Positions 35,824 to 45,826 are shown, numbered from the stretch's first letter. The stretch is 64,000 nt of DNA from Butyribacter intestini (GCA_001414325.1 LLKB01000005.1:562303-626302); one strand, 5' to 3'. Program-made: numbers and translations. Notes: generated by a model from the sequence alone, not told the origin.

Positions 35824-36408
35824 TTATATCCCAAACTGTCCCCTGACCTCATCAAAAGTTTTTACAGACTCCATATTTTCATGTGGCTCACACAACATCT
35901 TATCCATAGTTACCGTATCAAACCACCTGCCAAATTTGTAACCACTGTATGTGAGTCTGCCCGAAAGTTTATATCCCATATTTTCATGAAAATGCACACT
36001 TCTGTAAACATCGTTGTCCGCTTCTGTCATAGGCGGTGTGATAAGTGCGATTGCTTTTACAAACCCCTGTGCCTTTAAGATTTCCTCAAGATATGAATAC
36101 AGTTTTCTGCCAACACCGTTTCCCCTAAAATTATTGTCAAGATATATAGTCGTCTCCGCATCCCAGCTATATGCAGCTCTCGGATGGTACTTGCCTGCAT
36201 AAGCATATCCGATGATTTCTCCATCTGACTCAGCAACAATATAGGGATGTGTTTCAAGCGTGTGCGAAATTCTTTGTTTAAATTCATCAAGCAACGGCAC
36301 TTCATACTCATAAGTGATTGCTGTTTCTTTTACATAATAACTGTATATCTCAAGTAATCTTGCAGCATCTTCTATCTTAACCGCTCTTATATTTATCTGT
36401 GAGTTCAT
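35824..36408 (-). CDS. GNAT N-acetyltransferase, phosphinothricin-acetyltransferase-like
   Basis: 194-aa acetyl-CoA-dependent acetyltransferase. It begins NIRAVKIEDAARLLEIYSYYVKETAITYEYEVP, has the acetyl-CoA loop NNFRGNGVGRKLYSYLEEIL and ends with GRWFDTVTMDKML, as in the Pat/YwnH group acting on small amine substrates. The substrate is unknown. The ATG at 36408 is preferred to 36423, because GGAGAAAAG gives normal spacing. It follows the DUF1703 gene closely and may share its transcript. Confidence 0.85.
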   Translation of the reverse strand: MNSQINIRAVKIEDAARLLEIYSYYVKETAITYEYEVPLLDEFKQRISHTLETHPYIVAESDGEIIGYAYAGKYHPRAAYSWDAETTIYLDNNFRGNGVGRKLYSYLEEILKAQGFVKAIALITPPMTEADNDVYRSVHFHENMGYKLSGRLTYSGYKFGRWFDTVTMDKMLCEPHENMESVKTFDEVRGQFGI

Positions 36409-36430
36409 TTTTCTTTTCTCCATATGCCCA

Positions 36431-38122
36431 TCACCCTATAAGCACTTTTTTCCCCTCAAATGCAAATCCATAATGCCTTATTCTTTCTTTTTCTATACCA
36501 AGTGCTAAGATTTCTTCATCATATCTTTTTTCTTCTATCTGCTTATGTGCTACCGCAACAGTATCTGCAAGACTTTTTTCTTCATCACTGTCATGCACTT
36601 TAAATTCAATAACAATTGCCGGCAATCTTTTATTCTCAATATTGCATGGCAGCATTATTATGTCATATCTTCCAAATCCACTTTCCCTGTTTGATTTTAT
36701 CGCATAATCCTCTCTCTGACCGACCATCAGCCCTAATACAAAGCCATGGTAAAATCTTTCCGGCTCGATATATTCTGACGGTCTATTTCCAACATCAAAA
36801 TAACTAAATGTCGCCAAAGCGATTTTATTCATATAATAATTCATTGCTTTTATATCACCATTCAATAAAGCATCAACAAATTCATCTGATGCCCCATTCG
36901 TTCTTCCAAACCAGCCTTTTATCAATTTCTGAAACATAACACGGACTTCTAAGTTTGTAAGACTCAGTTCATATTTCTGCTCTCCTGTGCTTACACAAAT
37001 GTCCATGCTGTCTACTTTCAGATAACCACTTGCCAATAAAAGACTCCATATCGCATCCTCGTCGTTATCTAATTGGTCAAACACTATCTGTTCATCAATT
37101 CCAACCGTTATATATTCTCCATTTAAAAGTTTTTCCATGGCTTTCTTTATTTTCGGCGAACCTCTTTGAATAAGTTTGCCAACAAGACTATTAGAACTTG
37201 TGTCCGCCCAATATGTCTTAAATTCTTTCTTGTCAAGATAATTTGTAATCGACCACGGATTATATATATCCTTGTGCTTTCCAAATGTAAAACCGTCATA
37301 CCACAGCTTCACATCATCCTTTTTCTCCGACAAACCTGCCTCATCCAATGCCGCAAAAACTTCATTTTCTGTAAAGCCAAAACTTGTATTATATTCGTCA
37401 TTTGTAGTTGTAATCACATTAAGATTGTTTAAGTCTGAAAAAATACTTTCTTTGGATACTCTTGTAATCCCCGTCATTATTGCCCTGTCAAGATACGGAT
37501 TTGTTTTAAAAGTTGAGTTAAAAAAACTTCGTATAAATCCAACCATATCATTCCAATATCCACCAACATACGCTTCTTGTAAAGGCGTATCATATTCATC
37601 TATAAGAATGATAACTTTTTTTCCATAGTATCTTTCCATATATCCAGCTAAAAGTTTTATGGCATCCACAACTCCTATAGAGTTCATATTTGCTTTCACA
37701 TTGACAAATTGCTCTTTCTCATTGTCACTAAGCAAATCTCCTTTAAGAAGATAACGATTAGCCTCATATATTTCTGAAACAAGACTACATATACGATATT
37801 TTGCATTTTCTAATTTTGTTTCTTTTACAGATGCAAAGCTAATAAATATCACCGGATATGTCCCCTGAAGCTGCCTGTATTTTTCATCATTCCATATTGA
37901 TAATCCTTCAAACAAATCACTTCTGCCTGCATATTTGTTTGAGAAAAAACATTCTAACATACTCATATTCAATGTTTTTCCAAATCTTCTCGGACGGGTG
38001 ATAAGTGTTACATCATCCTGTGACTCCCACCATTCTTTTATAAAATATGTTTTGTCTACATAAAAACAGCCTGATTTTATTAACGATTCATAATCCTGTT
38101 TTCCTATACTTACTTTGCGCAT
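36431..38122 (-). CDS. DUF1703-type protein: AAA-like ATPase with PD-(D/E)XK domain
   Basis: 563 aa. N-terminal AAA-like ATPase with a P-loop of the form RPRRFGKT (residues 43-50) and Walker B VIILIDEYDTP. The middle is helical. The C-terminal ~100 residues form a PD-(D/E)XK nuclease-like domain (GRYDIIMLP ... AIVIEFKVHD, then an active-site-like Lys/Gln region). The two-domain family is abundant, often in many copies, in Lachnospiraceae and Bacteroidetes; its role is not established, and links to mobile DNA or defence have been suggested. ATG at 38122 begins MRKVSIGKQDYESLI, the usual start. The flanks show no mobile-element ends. Confidence 0.85.
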   Translation of the reverse strand: MRKVSIGKQDYESLIKSGCFYVDKTYFIKEWWESQDDVTLITRPRRFGKTLNMSMLECFFSNKYAGRSDLFEGLSIWNDEKYRQLQGTYPVIFISFASVKETKLENAKYRICSLVSEIYEANRYLLKGDLLSDNEKEQFVNVKANMNSIGVVDAIKLLAGYMERYYGKKVIILIDEYDTPLQEAYVGGYWNDMVGFIRSFFNSTFKTNPYLDRAIMTGITRVSKESIFSDLNNLNVITTTNDEYNTSFGFTENEVFAALDEAGLSEKKDDVKLWYDGFTFGKHKDIYNPWSITNYLDKKEFKTYWADTSSNSLVGKLIQRGSPKIKKAMEKLLNGEYITVGIDEQIVFDQLDNDEDAIWSLLLASGYLKVDSMDICVSTGEQKYELSLTNLEVRVMFQKLIKGWFGRTNGASDEFVDALLNGDIKAMNYYMNKIALATFSYFDVGNRPSEYIEPERFYHGFVLGLMVGQREDYAIKSNRESGFGRYDIIMLPCNIENKRLPAIVIEFKVHDSDEEKSLADTVAVAHKQIEEKRYDEEILALGIEKERIRHYGFAFEGKKVLIG

Positions 38123-38209
38123 AAACTTTCCCCCTCAATATAATAAAAAACAAACACCCAATACGATGCATCGAATTTTTAACTGTAACTATATTCCATT
38201 ATAAACGCC

Positions 38210-38241
38210 AACAGAGAGTTCCGCAAGCGGAACTCTCTGTT
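38210..38241 (-). terminator. metE terminator
   Basis: A 15-bp perfect stem (aacagagagttccgc and complement) with a two-base loop, 44 bases after the metE stop. The U-run is weak in both directions, but the stem is strong. Confidence 0.7.
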
Positions 38242-38284
38242 AGTTTTATCTTCGACCTCACATACACTATGCCATTGCAATCAA

Positions 38285-40558
38285 TTATTGTGCTTTTTCC
38301 CTTATCTTCTTCGCCGCACAAACCATATTTCTAAGGCTTGCGTCCGACTCTTTCATTCCTCTTGTCTTTAATCCGCAGTCAGGATTTACCCAGAGTTTAT
38401 CACTGTCTATTTTTGTAAGCATTATCTTTAATACATTGGTTATCTCCTCAACTGACGGAACTCTCGGTGAATGAATGTCATATACTCCCGGTCCTACTTC
38501 TGTCTCAAAATTATTTTCTCTGAGCGAGTCGAGTATCAAAAGGTCTGAGCGTGACGCTTCAAATGTGATAACATCCGCATCCATATCGTCAATTGCCGGG
38601 ATTATGTCTGTAAATTCACTGTAACACATATGTGTATGTATCTGTGTTTCAGGCTTTACACCACTGTGGGTAAGACGGAATGCAGGTATCGCAAAATCGA
38701 GATATTCCTTATACCAGTCAGTTTTTCTAAGCGGAAGTTTTTCTCTTAAAGCCGCTTCATCTATCTGTATAACTTTGATGCCGTTTGCTTCAAGGTCGAG
38801 CACTTCATCTCTTATTGCTAATGCAATCTGTGATATTGAGTCTTTTATTGAAATATCTTCTCTTGGGAATGACCAGTTAAGTATCGTAACAGGTCCCGTG
38901 AGCATACCTTTCATAATCTTCTTTGTGAGTGACTGTGCATAAACCGACCATTCTACTGTTATAGGTTTATTTCTATATACATCTCCCCATATAATAGGTG
39001 GTTTCACGCATCTTGTACCATAGGACTGCACCCACGCTTTCTGTGTGAACAAAAATCCGCCGAGTGACTCACCAAAATATTCTACCATGTCATTTCGCTC
39101 ATACTCACCGTGAACAAGTACATCAATGCCTATTTCTTCCTGCCATTTTACACATTCGGCAATTTTTTTCTTATTAAAATCAACATATTCCTGCTCTGTC
39201 TTTTCCCCTCTCTTAAATGCTGAACGGTTTGCTTTCACATCTTTTGTCTGAGGAAATGATCCTATCGTGGTTGTCGGGAACTTCGGAAGTTTAAATTCTT
39301 CTTTCTGAATTTTCTGACGCTCACTTCTCTTTGGAAGTCTTACATAATCGGACTCACATACTTTAGAAAGACGATTTCTTACATCTTTATTTGTGCAATC
39401 CCTGCTGCCACTGAAAAGCTTATGATTTTTCTCAAATATCTCATATTCAGCATAATTTTTACTGTCAGCAAGTTTTCCAAGTTCACTAAGTTCAACAAGT
39501 TTCTCCTTTGCAAATGAAAAATAAGCCGTATATTCTTTTGAAAGTTTTTCTTCATTTTCCAATGTATATGGCACATGAAGAAGTGAACATGATGTTGATA
39601 TTACTGTATCAATGCCCTTTTCTCTCAGCCCACTTAACACTTTTAATGTCTTATCATAATGATTTTTCCAGATATTCTTGCCGTTTACAACTCCGGCAAA
39701 AAGTACCTTATCTTTTGGAAAACCGTATTTAGAAACAAGGTCACAAGTCTGCTTTCCCTCAATGAAATCAAGACCTATTCCCGCAAACGGCATCTTTATG
39801 ACTTCCTCATAAATATCACGAATATCCCCAAAATAAGTTTGTAATAAAACTTTCGTATCTGTTTCAACAGCAAGCAGTTCATCATAAATCTGATGGAATA
39901 ATGCCTTGTCACTATCATTCATATCAAGTACAAGTGCCGGCTCGTCAAACTGTACCCATGCTATCTGCTTTTTACCGCAAGTCTGTAACAGTTCTTTATA
40001 TGCCGCTATGATGTCACCTACATAATCTTTTTCAGATTTATTTCCCGTATATCTGCAAAGTTTTAACATTGTGTACGCACCTGTGAGCATCGGCTTTGTT
40101 TTGATGCCAAGTTCATCTGCCTCTGCATACTCATTCCAAAGTTTGTCACCCGACAATTTTATCTTCGTGTCATCCTCTGTCTCAGGCACTATATAATGAT
40201 AGTTTGTGTTAAACCATTTTTTCATCGCAAGTGCTTTTACATCACCGTGTTCTCCCTGATAACCTCTTGCCATTGCAAAATATGTATCAATTTCCGACAA
40301 ATCAAGTTCTTTGTATCTTTTAGGAATTATATTTAACAATACTGCCGTGTCAAGCACGGTGTCATAAAACGAAAAATCATTGCTTGAAATAAAATCAATT
40401 CCTGCATTTTTCTGCATATTCCAATGTGTTTTTCTAAGTTCTTTTGCTGTTTCTTTAAGCTGCTCCTCACTAATCTCTTTTCTAAAATATTTTTCCGAAG
40501 CAAATTTAAGTTCTCTTAATGTTCCGATTCTCGGGAAACCTATAACTGATGTTTTCAT
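38285..40558 (-). CDS. metE: Cobalamin-independent methionine synthase
   Basis: 757-aa enzyme that moves a methyl group from 5-methyltetrahydropteroyl-triglutamate to homocysteine. Length is typical. It begins TSVIGFPRIGTLRELKFASEKYF. The C-terminal zinc site is visible in IHTHMCYSEF (His, Cys), a Glu in ITFEASRSD and the Cys in VNPDCGLKTRGM. A MET-box-like palindrome lies ~150 bases upstream and a LysR gene lies beyond it on the same strand, which suggests activation by that regulator under methionine limitation. No SAM or cobalamin riboswitch is seen in the 354-base gap. Confidence 0.97.
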   Translation of the reverse strand: MKTSVIGFPRIGTLRELKFASEKYFRKEISEEQLKETAKELRKTHWNMQKNAGIDFISSNDFSFYDTVLDTAVLLNIIPKRYKELDLSEIDTYFAMARGYQGEHGDVKALAMKKWFNTNYHYIVPETEDDTKIKLSGDKLWNEYAEADELGIKTKPMLTGAYTMLKLCRYTGNKSEKDYVGDIIAAYKELLQTCGKKQIAWVQFDEPALVLDMNDSDKALFHQIYDELLAVETDTKVLLQTYFGDIRDIYEEVIKMPFAGIGLDFIEGKQTCDLVSKYGFPKDKVLFAGVVNGKNIWKNHYDKTLKVLSGLREKGIDTVISTSCSLLHVPYTLENEEKLSKEYTAYFSFAKEKLVELSELGKLADSKNYAEYEIFEKNHKLFSGSRDCTNKDVRNRLSKVCESDYVRLPKRSERQKIQKEEFKLPKFPTTTIGSFPQTKDVKANRSAFKRGEKTEQEYVDFNKKKIAECVKWQEEIGIDVLVHGEYERNDMVEYFGESLGGFLFTQKAWVQSYGTRCVKPPIIWGDVYRNKPITVEWSVYAQSLTKKIMKGMLTGPVTILNWSFPREDISIKDSISQIALAIRDEVLDLEANGIKVIQIDEAALREKLPLRKTDWYKEYLDFAIPAFRLTHSGVKPETQIHTHMCYSEFTDIIPAIDDMDADVITFEASRSDLLILDSLRENNFETEVGPGVYDIHSPRVPSVEEITNVLKIMLTKIDSDKLWVNPDCGLKTRGMKESDASLRNMVCAAKKIREKAQ

Positions 40559-40657
40559 CTCAACCCTCCATTTTTGTATTAATGTTTTTTGCTTTTCAAC
40601 TTTTCCTAATTTTAATAAAAACTAATTTTTACTATTTCTTATTTCAAAAACAAATTC

Positions 40658-40663
40658 ATTATA
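40658..40663 (-). promoter_or_regulatory. Possible -10 box of metE
   Basis: TATAAT on the minus strand about 95 bases before the metE start, without a convincing -35 box. The MET-box lies ~50 bases further upstream, where a LysR-type activator would sit. Confidence 0.4.
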
Positions 40664-40709
40664 ATTAAATTTCCGCCAATCGTATAATACATAAAAAAAC
40701 AGGTTAGCC

Positions 40710-40724
40710 ATAGTTTAAAACTAT
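40710..40724 (-). promoter_or_regulatory. MET-box-like LysR operator of metE
   Basis: The perfect palindrome ATAGTTTAAAACTAT, followed by A on the plus strand, fits the streptococcal MtaR/MetR MET-box TATAGTTTNAAACTATA and the LysR T-N11-A rule. Position relative to the putative -10 is right for an activator site. Confidence 0.65.
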
Positions 40725-40835
40725 ATCAAAAAAATCTTACTCCATTCCACTAAAATTTTTAAATATCAATATAAATAACATTTTACAAACATAAACATGA
40801 TAGATATAATCATATTTTTTTCAAATAGCTGCATC

Positions 40836-40873
40836 AAAAAAGCCCTACTCTATTTTCAAAAAAGAATAAAGCT
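40836..40873 (-). terminator. Terminator of the LysR gene
   Basis: agccctactct (40841-40851) pairs with agaataaagct (40863-40873), three pairs being G-U, followed by U6 in the minus direction, 40 bases beyond the LysR stop. It separates the regulator from metE. Confidence 0.6.
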
Positions 40874-40912
40874 CTTAATTTTAACAGCAAACAATAGTCA
40901 TAATCGGTTCTG

Positions 40913-41824
40913 TTACTTTCCTGACATTGTTAAGTATTTCCCAAGCGACTCCAGATAAGTTTCCCCAAGTCTGCTTAACATCCCTTTCTTATGCATAATA
41001 TAACCGATACGCATATCTCCCTCATCCGCAAGCGGAACAGCTATAATATCCTTACCATTTAGCTTCTTGTCTATCACGCCACTGCAAACGGTATATCCGT
41101 TTAGTCCTATCAGCAGGTTAAAAAGCGTTGCCCGGTCTCTTACCCGTATATTTTTCTTTCTCTCCGATGCTGAAAAGATTTCCTCTGAAAAATAAAATGA
41201 ATTGTGCTCACCCTGTTCAAATGAGAGATACGGATACATCTCAAGCTCATCATTTGTTATTATCGTTTTTTCTGCGAGCGGATGCTTTCTGCTTATAAAT
41301 ACATGAGGCTTTGCAATAAACAACTGCGTAAATTTAAGTTCATTCGATTTCAGTATCTTATTTATGACCGTTTCATTAAAGTCATTTAAAAATAAAATTC
41401 CAAGCTCACTCCTCATTTTGGCAACATCCTCGATTATCTCATAGGTCTGTGTCTCCCTCAATGAAAAATCATACTCATCCTGACCATACTTTTTGATAAG
41501 GTCTACGAATGCATTTACTGCAAATGAATAATGCTGGGTTGATACACAGAACTGTTTTTTACCGCCTGCATTTTTCTTATATTTATCCTCAAGTATTGCC
41601 GCCTGCTCCAATACCTGTCTGGCATATCCCAAAAAGTCCCCGCCCTCTTTTGTGATATTTATGCCTTTATTAGTTCTGTTAAAGATAACAATGTTCATTT
41701 CTTTTTCAAGTTCATGTATCGCACTTGTGAGACTTGGCTGCGAGATATACAATCTGTTTGCTGCCTCGGTAATCGTACCGGTCTCGGCCACTATTGTCAC
41801 ATATTTTAACTGCTGTAATGTCAA
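40913..41824 (-). CDS. LysR-type regulator, probable methionine regulator (MetR/MtaR-like)
   Basis: 303 aa. Winged HTH at residues 1-60 (LQQLKYVTIVAETGTITEAANRLYISQPSLTSAIHELEKEM) and a C-terminal effector fold of two subdomains. The start codon is TTG at 41824, with AGAGGG six bases before it. It lies upstream of metE on the same strand with a MET-box between them, so I infer control of metE; homocysteine is the usual co-effector in this group. A cysteine-type regulator is the main alternative. Confidence 0.82.
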   Translation of the reverse strand: MTLQQLKYVTIVAETGTITEAANRLYISQPSLTSAIHELEKEMNIVIFNRTNKGINITKEGGDFLGYARQVLEQAAILEDKYKKNAGGKKQFCVSTQHYSFAVNAFVDLIKKYGQDEYDFSLRETQTYEIIEDVAKMRSELGILFLNDFNETVINKILKSNELKFTQLFIAKPHVFISRKHPLAEKTIITNDELEMYPYLSFEQGEHNSFYFSEEIFSASERKKNIRVRDRATLFNLLIGLNGYTVCSGVIDKKLNGKDIIAVPLADEGDMRIGYIMHKKGMLSRLGETYLESLGKYLTMSGK

Positions 41825-41927
41825 TTTTTTCCCTCTCTCAATTTAAAGGTACTCTCGGTATCTTATCTATTCTGCTATTGGTCGCACTTTAACTATAAAC
41901 AATAATTATGTTCTTTATTACACTATA

Positions 41928-43289
41928 TCATAATTGTATCAGAAAAATATACGCAAGACCATAATAAGTTACAACTGCCACAAGATCATTTACCGTTGTG
42001 ATAAGTGGTCCTGATGCTACTGCCGGGTCAATCTTTATTTTATGGAAGAACATCGGAATCACCGTTCCGACCATGCTTGATATTACCATCGCAGCCAAAA
42101 GTGAAATTCCGACACAGCCTGAGATTGCAAATGCTCCAATCCAGCCATATCCTTTGAAGAAATGGATGTATGCACCAAGCAGCGTGAGTGCCATTATGCC
42201 AAGTATTCCGCCGTTTACAAGTCCTACTTTCATTTCTTTTACAAGTAAAAACAATTTCTGTCTGCCCGTAAGATTTTCATCCATCAATACACGGATTGTA
42301 ACGGCTAGTGACTGTGTTCCAACATTTCCTGCCATATCAAGCACAAGTGACTGGAAACATATAACTATCGGAAGTACCGCTACCACGCTTTCAAACATCC
42401 CAACGACCGATGATACTAAAACACCCAAAAACAAAAGTATAACAAGCCACGGCAGTCTCTTTTTCATACTCTGCACAGTTGTTTCTTTTAAGTCCTCCTC
42501 AGCGGTAAGACCTGCCAGCTTAGCATAATCTTCACCCATCTCATCGTCTACAATATCTACTATATCTTCTGATGTTATTACACCTAGCAGCCTTTTATCC
42601 TCCGACAATACCGGGATAGAATCCTCCGAATAATCGACAATATTTTCTATACAGTTATCGAGCAGTTCGTGGTCTGTCACATACGGATAAGAATGTATAA
42701 CTATCTCTTCAAGGTCATCATTTTCTCTCGCTATGATAAGGTCTTTTAAATCTATTGCTCCGGCAAACCTCTCTGACTCATCCTCAACATATATAGTCAT
42801 GATATTATCGTTATCACCTGCCTGACGGACAAGCTCTCTCATTGCCTGTCTTACGGAAAGACCTTTCTTTATACAAACATAATTTGTCGTCATATATCTG
42901 CCGATTTCTTCCTCATCATAGGAAAGAAGCATTTTTACATCAGCAACGGCATCTGCATCAAGCCTTTTTACAATCTCACTCTTTTTCTTCGTGTCAAGTT
43001 TTTCAAGAATTTCGACTGCATCATCCGAATCCATAAAAGAAATTATGCTTGCTGCATTTTCTATAGAAATTTCATCCAGATACTTTTCCGGTTCTTCAAA
43101 ATACGCAAATACTTCAGCAACCTTCTGAAATCCGAACAGCTTATATATTTTCTTTCGTTCCTCTGTTGTAAGCAATGATATTATATCTGCTATATCATTT
43201 TCATGGTAATTTGACAATAATTCTAAAATATCATTGTCATTTTTGTGATCTCTTATAAGTTTTATTATATCTGAATATCTTCTTTTCAT
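41928..43289 (-). CDS. mgtE: Magnesium transporter MgtE
   Basis: 453 aa with the standard layout: N-terminal helical superfamily domain (~1-130, VAEVFAYFEEPEKYLDEISIENAASIISFMDSDDAVEIL), two CBS domains (~135-255), then five membrane helices (~285-453) with GNVGTQSLAVTIRVL and the pore-region segments. The N and CBS domains gate the channel by cytosolic Mg2+. The ATG at 43289 follows GGAGGTAACAG. Upstream lie a 34-codon reading frame and an intrinsic terminator, suggesting attenuation. The M-box riboswitch common before Mg2+ transporters was not found. Confidence 0.95.
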   Translation of the reverse strand: MKRRYSDIIKLIRDHKNDNDILELLSNYHENDIADIISLLTTEERKKIYKLFGFQKVAEVFAYFEEPEKYLDEISIENAASIISFMDSDDAVEILEKLDTKKKSEIVKRLDADAVADVKMLLSYDEEEIGRYMTTNYVCIKKGLSVRQAMRELVRQAGDNDNIMTIYVEDESERFAGAIDLKDLIIARENDDLEEIVIHSYPYVTDHELLDNCIENIVDYSEDSIPVLSEDKRLLGVITSEDIVDIVDDEMGEDYAKLAGLTAEEDLKETTVQSMKKRLPWLVILLFLGVLVSSVVGMFESVVAVLPIVICFQSLVLDMAGNVGTQSLAVTIRVLMDENLTGRQKLFLLVKEMKVGLVNGGILGIMALTLLGAYIHFFKGYGWIGAFAISGCVGISLLAAMVISSMVGTVIPMFFHKIKIDPAVASGPLITTVNDLVAVVTYYGLAYIFLIQL

Positions 43290-43313
43290 GTCTGTTACCT
43301 CCGTTTGCTATAC

Positions 43314-43341
43314 AAAAAAAGCACCTCTAAACAGTGCTTTT
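43314..43341 (-). terminator. Intrinsic terminator in the mgtE leader
   Basis: AAAAGCAC (43334-43341 on plus as gtgctttt) pairs with GTGCTTTT (43317-43324 as aaaagcac), loop ~9 bases, then U7 in the minus direction. It ends ~25 bases before the mgtE start. Its 5' arm AAAAGCACTG can alternatively pair with CAGTGTTTT inside the upstream reading frame (plus 43437-43445), with one bulge. Confidence 0.75.
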
Positions 43342-43378
43342 AACGGAACAGACTATTTTAATAATAATATTAAATGCA

Positions 43379-43483
43379 TCATTTATAAACATGGCTGAAT
43401 TTTTCATGTAACAGCCATGCCACTTGTTCACGATATAAAACACTGTTGTTACTACTTCGTCCAAAACTGTCATTACTGTCCAT
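43379..43483 (-). CDS. 34-aa upstream ORF, candidate leader peptide of mgtE
   Basis: Starts ATG at 43481-43483 after an excellent site GGAGGTGAG (43488-43496) and reads MDSNDSFGRSSNNSVL, then YREQVAWLLHEKFSHVYK, stop TGA. Its 3' third contains a perfect 8-bp hairpin CATGGCTG / CAGCCATG in the mRNA. Terminator and mgtE follow. The setting (uORF, alternative pairing, terminator, transporter) suggests a transcription attenuator whose translation senses something. It has no run of one codon, so a classical amino-acid attenuator is unlikely. Not annotated in any family I know. Confidence 0.65.
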   Translation of the reverse strand: MDSNDSFGRSSNNSVLYREQVAWLLHEKFSHVYK

Positions 43484-43781
43484 GAAACTCACCTCCATAT
43501 ATTTTCTTAAAATCATTTTTCTCAAATTTTCCAACACACTATAACACCATAAAATTATTTTTGCAACCCTTTTATTTCAAAAAAGACATTTTTTACAATA
43601 ATTTTACATTTATGTATATGTAAATTATTATACAAAAACAGAACTTGTATCCGCTATTTAAAATCATATATTTATAATCTTATCATAAACATAAAATTTA
43701 TATCGAAACACAAGTCCTGCTTTTATCTGTTATTTAATTTTTAATTAAAACCTGCCGTATATTACAATGGCTTGCATTATT

Positions 43782-45509
43782 CTATTTAAGGATAAATTTA
43801 CCGATAAGTCCTTTCAATGTATCAGCCTGTGCAGAAAGCTCCTCGCTTGTTGCAGATGTTTCCTCTGCTGCCGCTGAGTTAGACTGTACAACCTCTGATA
43901 TTTGGTTTACACCAAGCTCTGCCTGTTCCATAGCTTCTGCCTGCATTTTAGAATCCTCACTAAGCTGCTTTGAAGTTTCTGCTATACTCTCGATACCATC
44001 TATAACAATCTTAAGTGTCTCTTCTGCATTTTTGCTTGCTGTATTACCTTCATCAATTTCTTTCAATGCTCCCTCAATAAGCTCACGCGTACTTACCGCT
44101 GATGCCGCACTCTGCTCTGCAAGTGTTCTTATCTCATCAGCCACTACTGCAAAACCTTTACCTGCCTCACCTGCTCTTGCAGCTTCAATAGATGCATTCA
44201 ATGAAAGAAGGTTTGTCTGTGATGCAATATCCTCTATCTGTGCTGTAATATTTTCAATCTGTTTTGATGTATCTGTGATGCGTTTCATTGCAACTGCAAG
44301 GTCTTTCATCTGCTGACGACCTTCATCTGCCTGTCTTGCATATTCCTTTGCCTGCTGATGTGACTCATCAAGATTCTTTGAACTCTGCTCTGCACTTGCT
44401 GTGATATTGGCAATAGTTGATGTAAGCTCCTCAACTGCTCCTGCCTGATCTGTAGCACCTTCTGCAAGTGCCTGTGCCGACTGTGCAAGGTTGTCTGAAC
44501 CTGCTGATACCTGTATTGATGCATCATCAACATTTTGAAGTGTATCTATCATCTGGTCACGAAGATCTCTCATGGCTACAAGGATATCATTAAATGTTCC
44601 CTGATAAAGCTCTCTGCATCCTGACTGAACCATAAAGTTTCCTCTTGACATACTTCCAAGAATATTTTCTATATCTTTTATTATCTTTTTAAGGTCTTCT
44701 GACATTCCTTCAGAATCATTTATCATCTGATTAAATTCATCATCATAATCACTCTTTGGAAATGGTGAATCAAAATCTCCTTCAGTAAACTTTGTAAGAC
44801 GCTCAGATGTTGAACGAAGAATTACCTGCATACCCTCGGCAAACTTCTCGCTTCTTCTTGTTGACTGGATTCTTGCAACTACCATAACGATGATAACAAT
44901 AACCACTGAAGCTATCTCAAGAAAAGTAAGCATTACCTTTGTGCTGTTTCCCTGTGTAACCTCATGATCCATGAGAGATACCATTTCTTTGTATATCTCA
45001 TCATACTTAGGTGAAAGTTCATTTATTTCACGCTTCTGTGCATCTGCTGAAAGCTTTGAATCCGTCGTAGCACCCTCTGAAACTATCTTATCTGCCAATG
45101 TCCAATACTCCTGTGAAAGAGATGACGCTGACTCATACAGACTTTTTTCCTTATTTGTGTGAAGATTACTCTCGATTGATTTAAAGTATGTATCAAATTT
45201 TTCTTTTCTCTGCTTATACATATCCTGCTGATCTTTAATAGCACTCTCATCCAGATAACCGATAGTTGCCCTTACCGAGCTTTGTGAACCTGCAAGTACC
45301 GTCAGGGCTTTTCCTATATCACCCTGTATAAAACCATAACTTTGTAATGCATTGCTATACTGTGTACCTACTATCAGTAAAGCAATTATTGCAACAATCG
45401 CTGCAATGCTTGTTAGGTTAGTTGCGTAAGTTACATTTTTCTTTAACCTGTACTTTACACTCTGTTTTTCCTTAATTTCATTTGTGTTCTGACTGTTTTT
45501 TTCTTCCAT
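43782..45509 (-). CDS. Methyl-accepting chemotaxis protein
   Basis: 575 aa. A cytoplasmic N-terminal stretch (~30 residues) is followed by helix 1 (~35-55), an extracellular four-helix-bundle type sensor (~56-190), helix 2 (~195-215), HAMP (~216-300, with a second HAMP-like segment) and the signalling domain. The kinase-contact hairpin tip is clear: [43 protein letters not shown]. The ligand is unknown. It fits the motile lifestyle implied by fliC. It is probably monocistronic; GGAGTG precedes the ATG. Confidence 0.95.
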   Translation of the reverse strand: MEEKNSQNTNEIKEKQSVKYRLKKNVTYATNLTSIAAIVAIIALLIVGTQYSNALQSYGFIQGDIGKALTVLAGSQSSVRATIGYLDESAIKDQQDMYKQRKEKFDTYFKSIESNLHTNKEKSLYESASSLSQEYWTLADKIVSEGATTDSKLSADAQKREINELSPKYDEIYKEMVSLMDHEVTQGNSTKVMLTFLEIASVVIVIIVMVVARIQSTRRSEKFAEGMQVILRSTSERLTKFTEGDFDSPFPKSDYDDEFNQMINDSEGMSEDLKKIIKDIENILGSMSRGNFMVQSGCRELYQGTFNDILVAMRDLRDQMIDTLQNVDDASIQVSAGSDNLAQSAQALAEGATDQAGAVEELTSTIANITASAEQSSKNLDESHQQAKEYARQADEGRQQMKDLAVAMKRITDTSKQIENITAQIEDIASQTNLLSLNASIEAARAGEAGKGFAVVADEIRTLAEQSAASAVSTRELIEGALKEIDEGNTASKNAEETLKIVIDGIESIAETSKQLSEDSKMQAEAMEQAELGVNQISEVVQSNSAAAEETSATSEELSAQADTLKGLIGKFILK

Positions 45510-45596
45510 AAATATTCACTCCTTGTATTTTATTTTGCTCTTTAATCATAAAAAGTGCAACGCCCGTGCTACTATACGAGTATTTTTCTGTGTAGG

Positions 45597-45646
45597 AAAA
45601 AGCTGTTACTTAAGTTGTTTCCTTAACACTTAAGTAACAGCTTTTT
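45597..45646 (-). terminator. Terminator of the degV gene
   Basis: An 18-bp stem (aaaaagctgttacttaag and complement) with U5 in the minus direction, ~180 bases after degV and before the chemotaxis gene. The arm holds the sequence CTGTTAC, a chance likeness to MITE ends. The rest of the 45510-45826 gap is AT-rich spacer. Confidence 0.75.
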
Positions 45647-45826
45647 TGATATTTTTATTATACCACCCAGAACAAAAATATCAATCCTGCTAATCTCCCG
45701 AATACCGTTAATTTACAGCATATGACTATAAAATTGATTAAAAATCAATTTAGCAGAAGAAAATTTACAAGGTATTCAAGTCACTGCACTATATACTGAT
45801 ATATCTGTTAATAACGCAAAAAAATA

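Noticed and set aside
40880-40925. Possible MITE end (GGTTCTGTTAC) at the LysR stop codon
   Set aside because: Only seven terminal bases match and no module sequence is adjacent; chance is likely.
43290-43500. M-box magnesium riboswitch before mgtE
   Set aside because: The leader is too short and lacks the conserved M-box core; an upstream ORF and a simple terminator explain it better.
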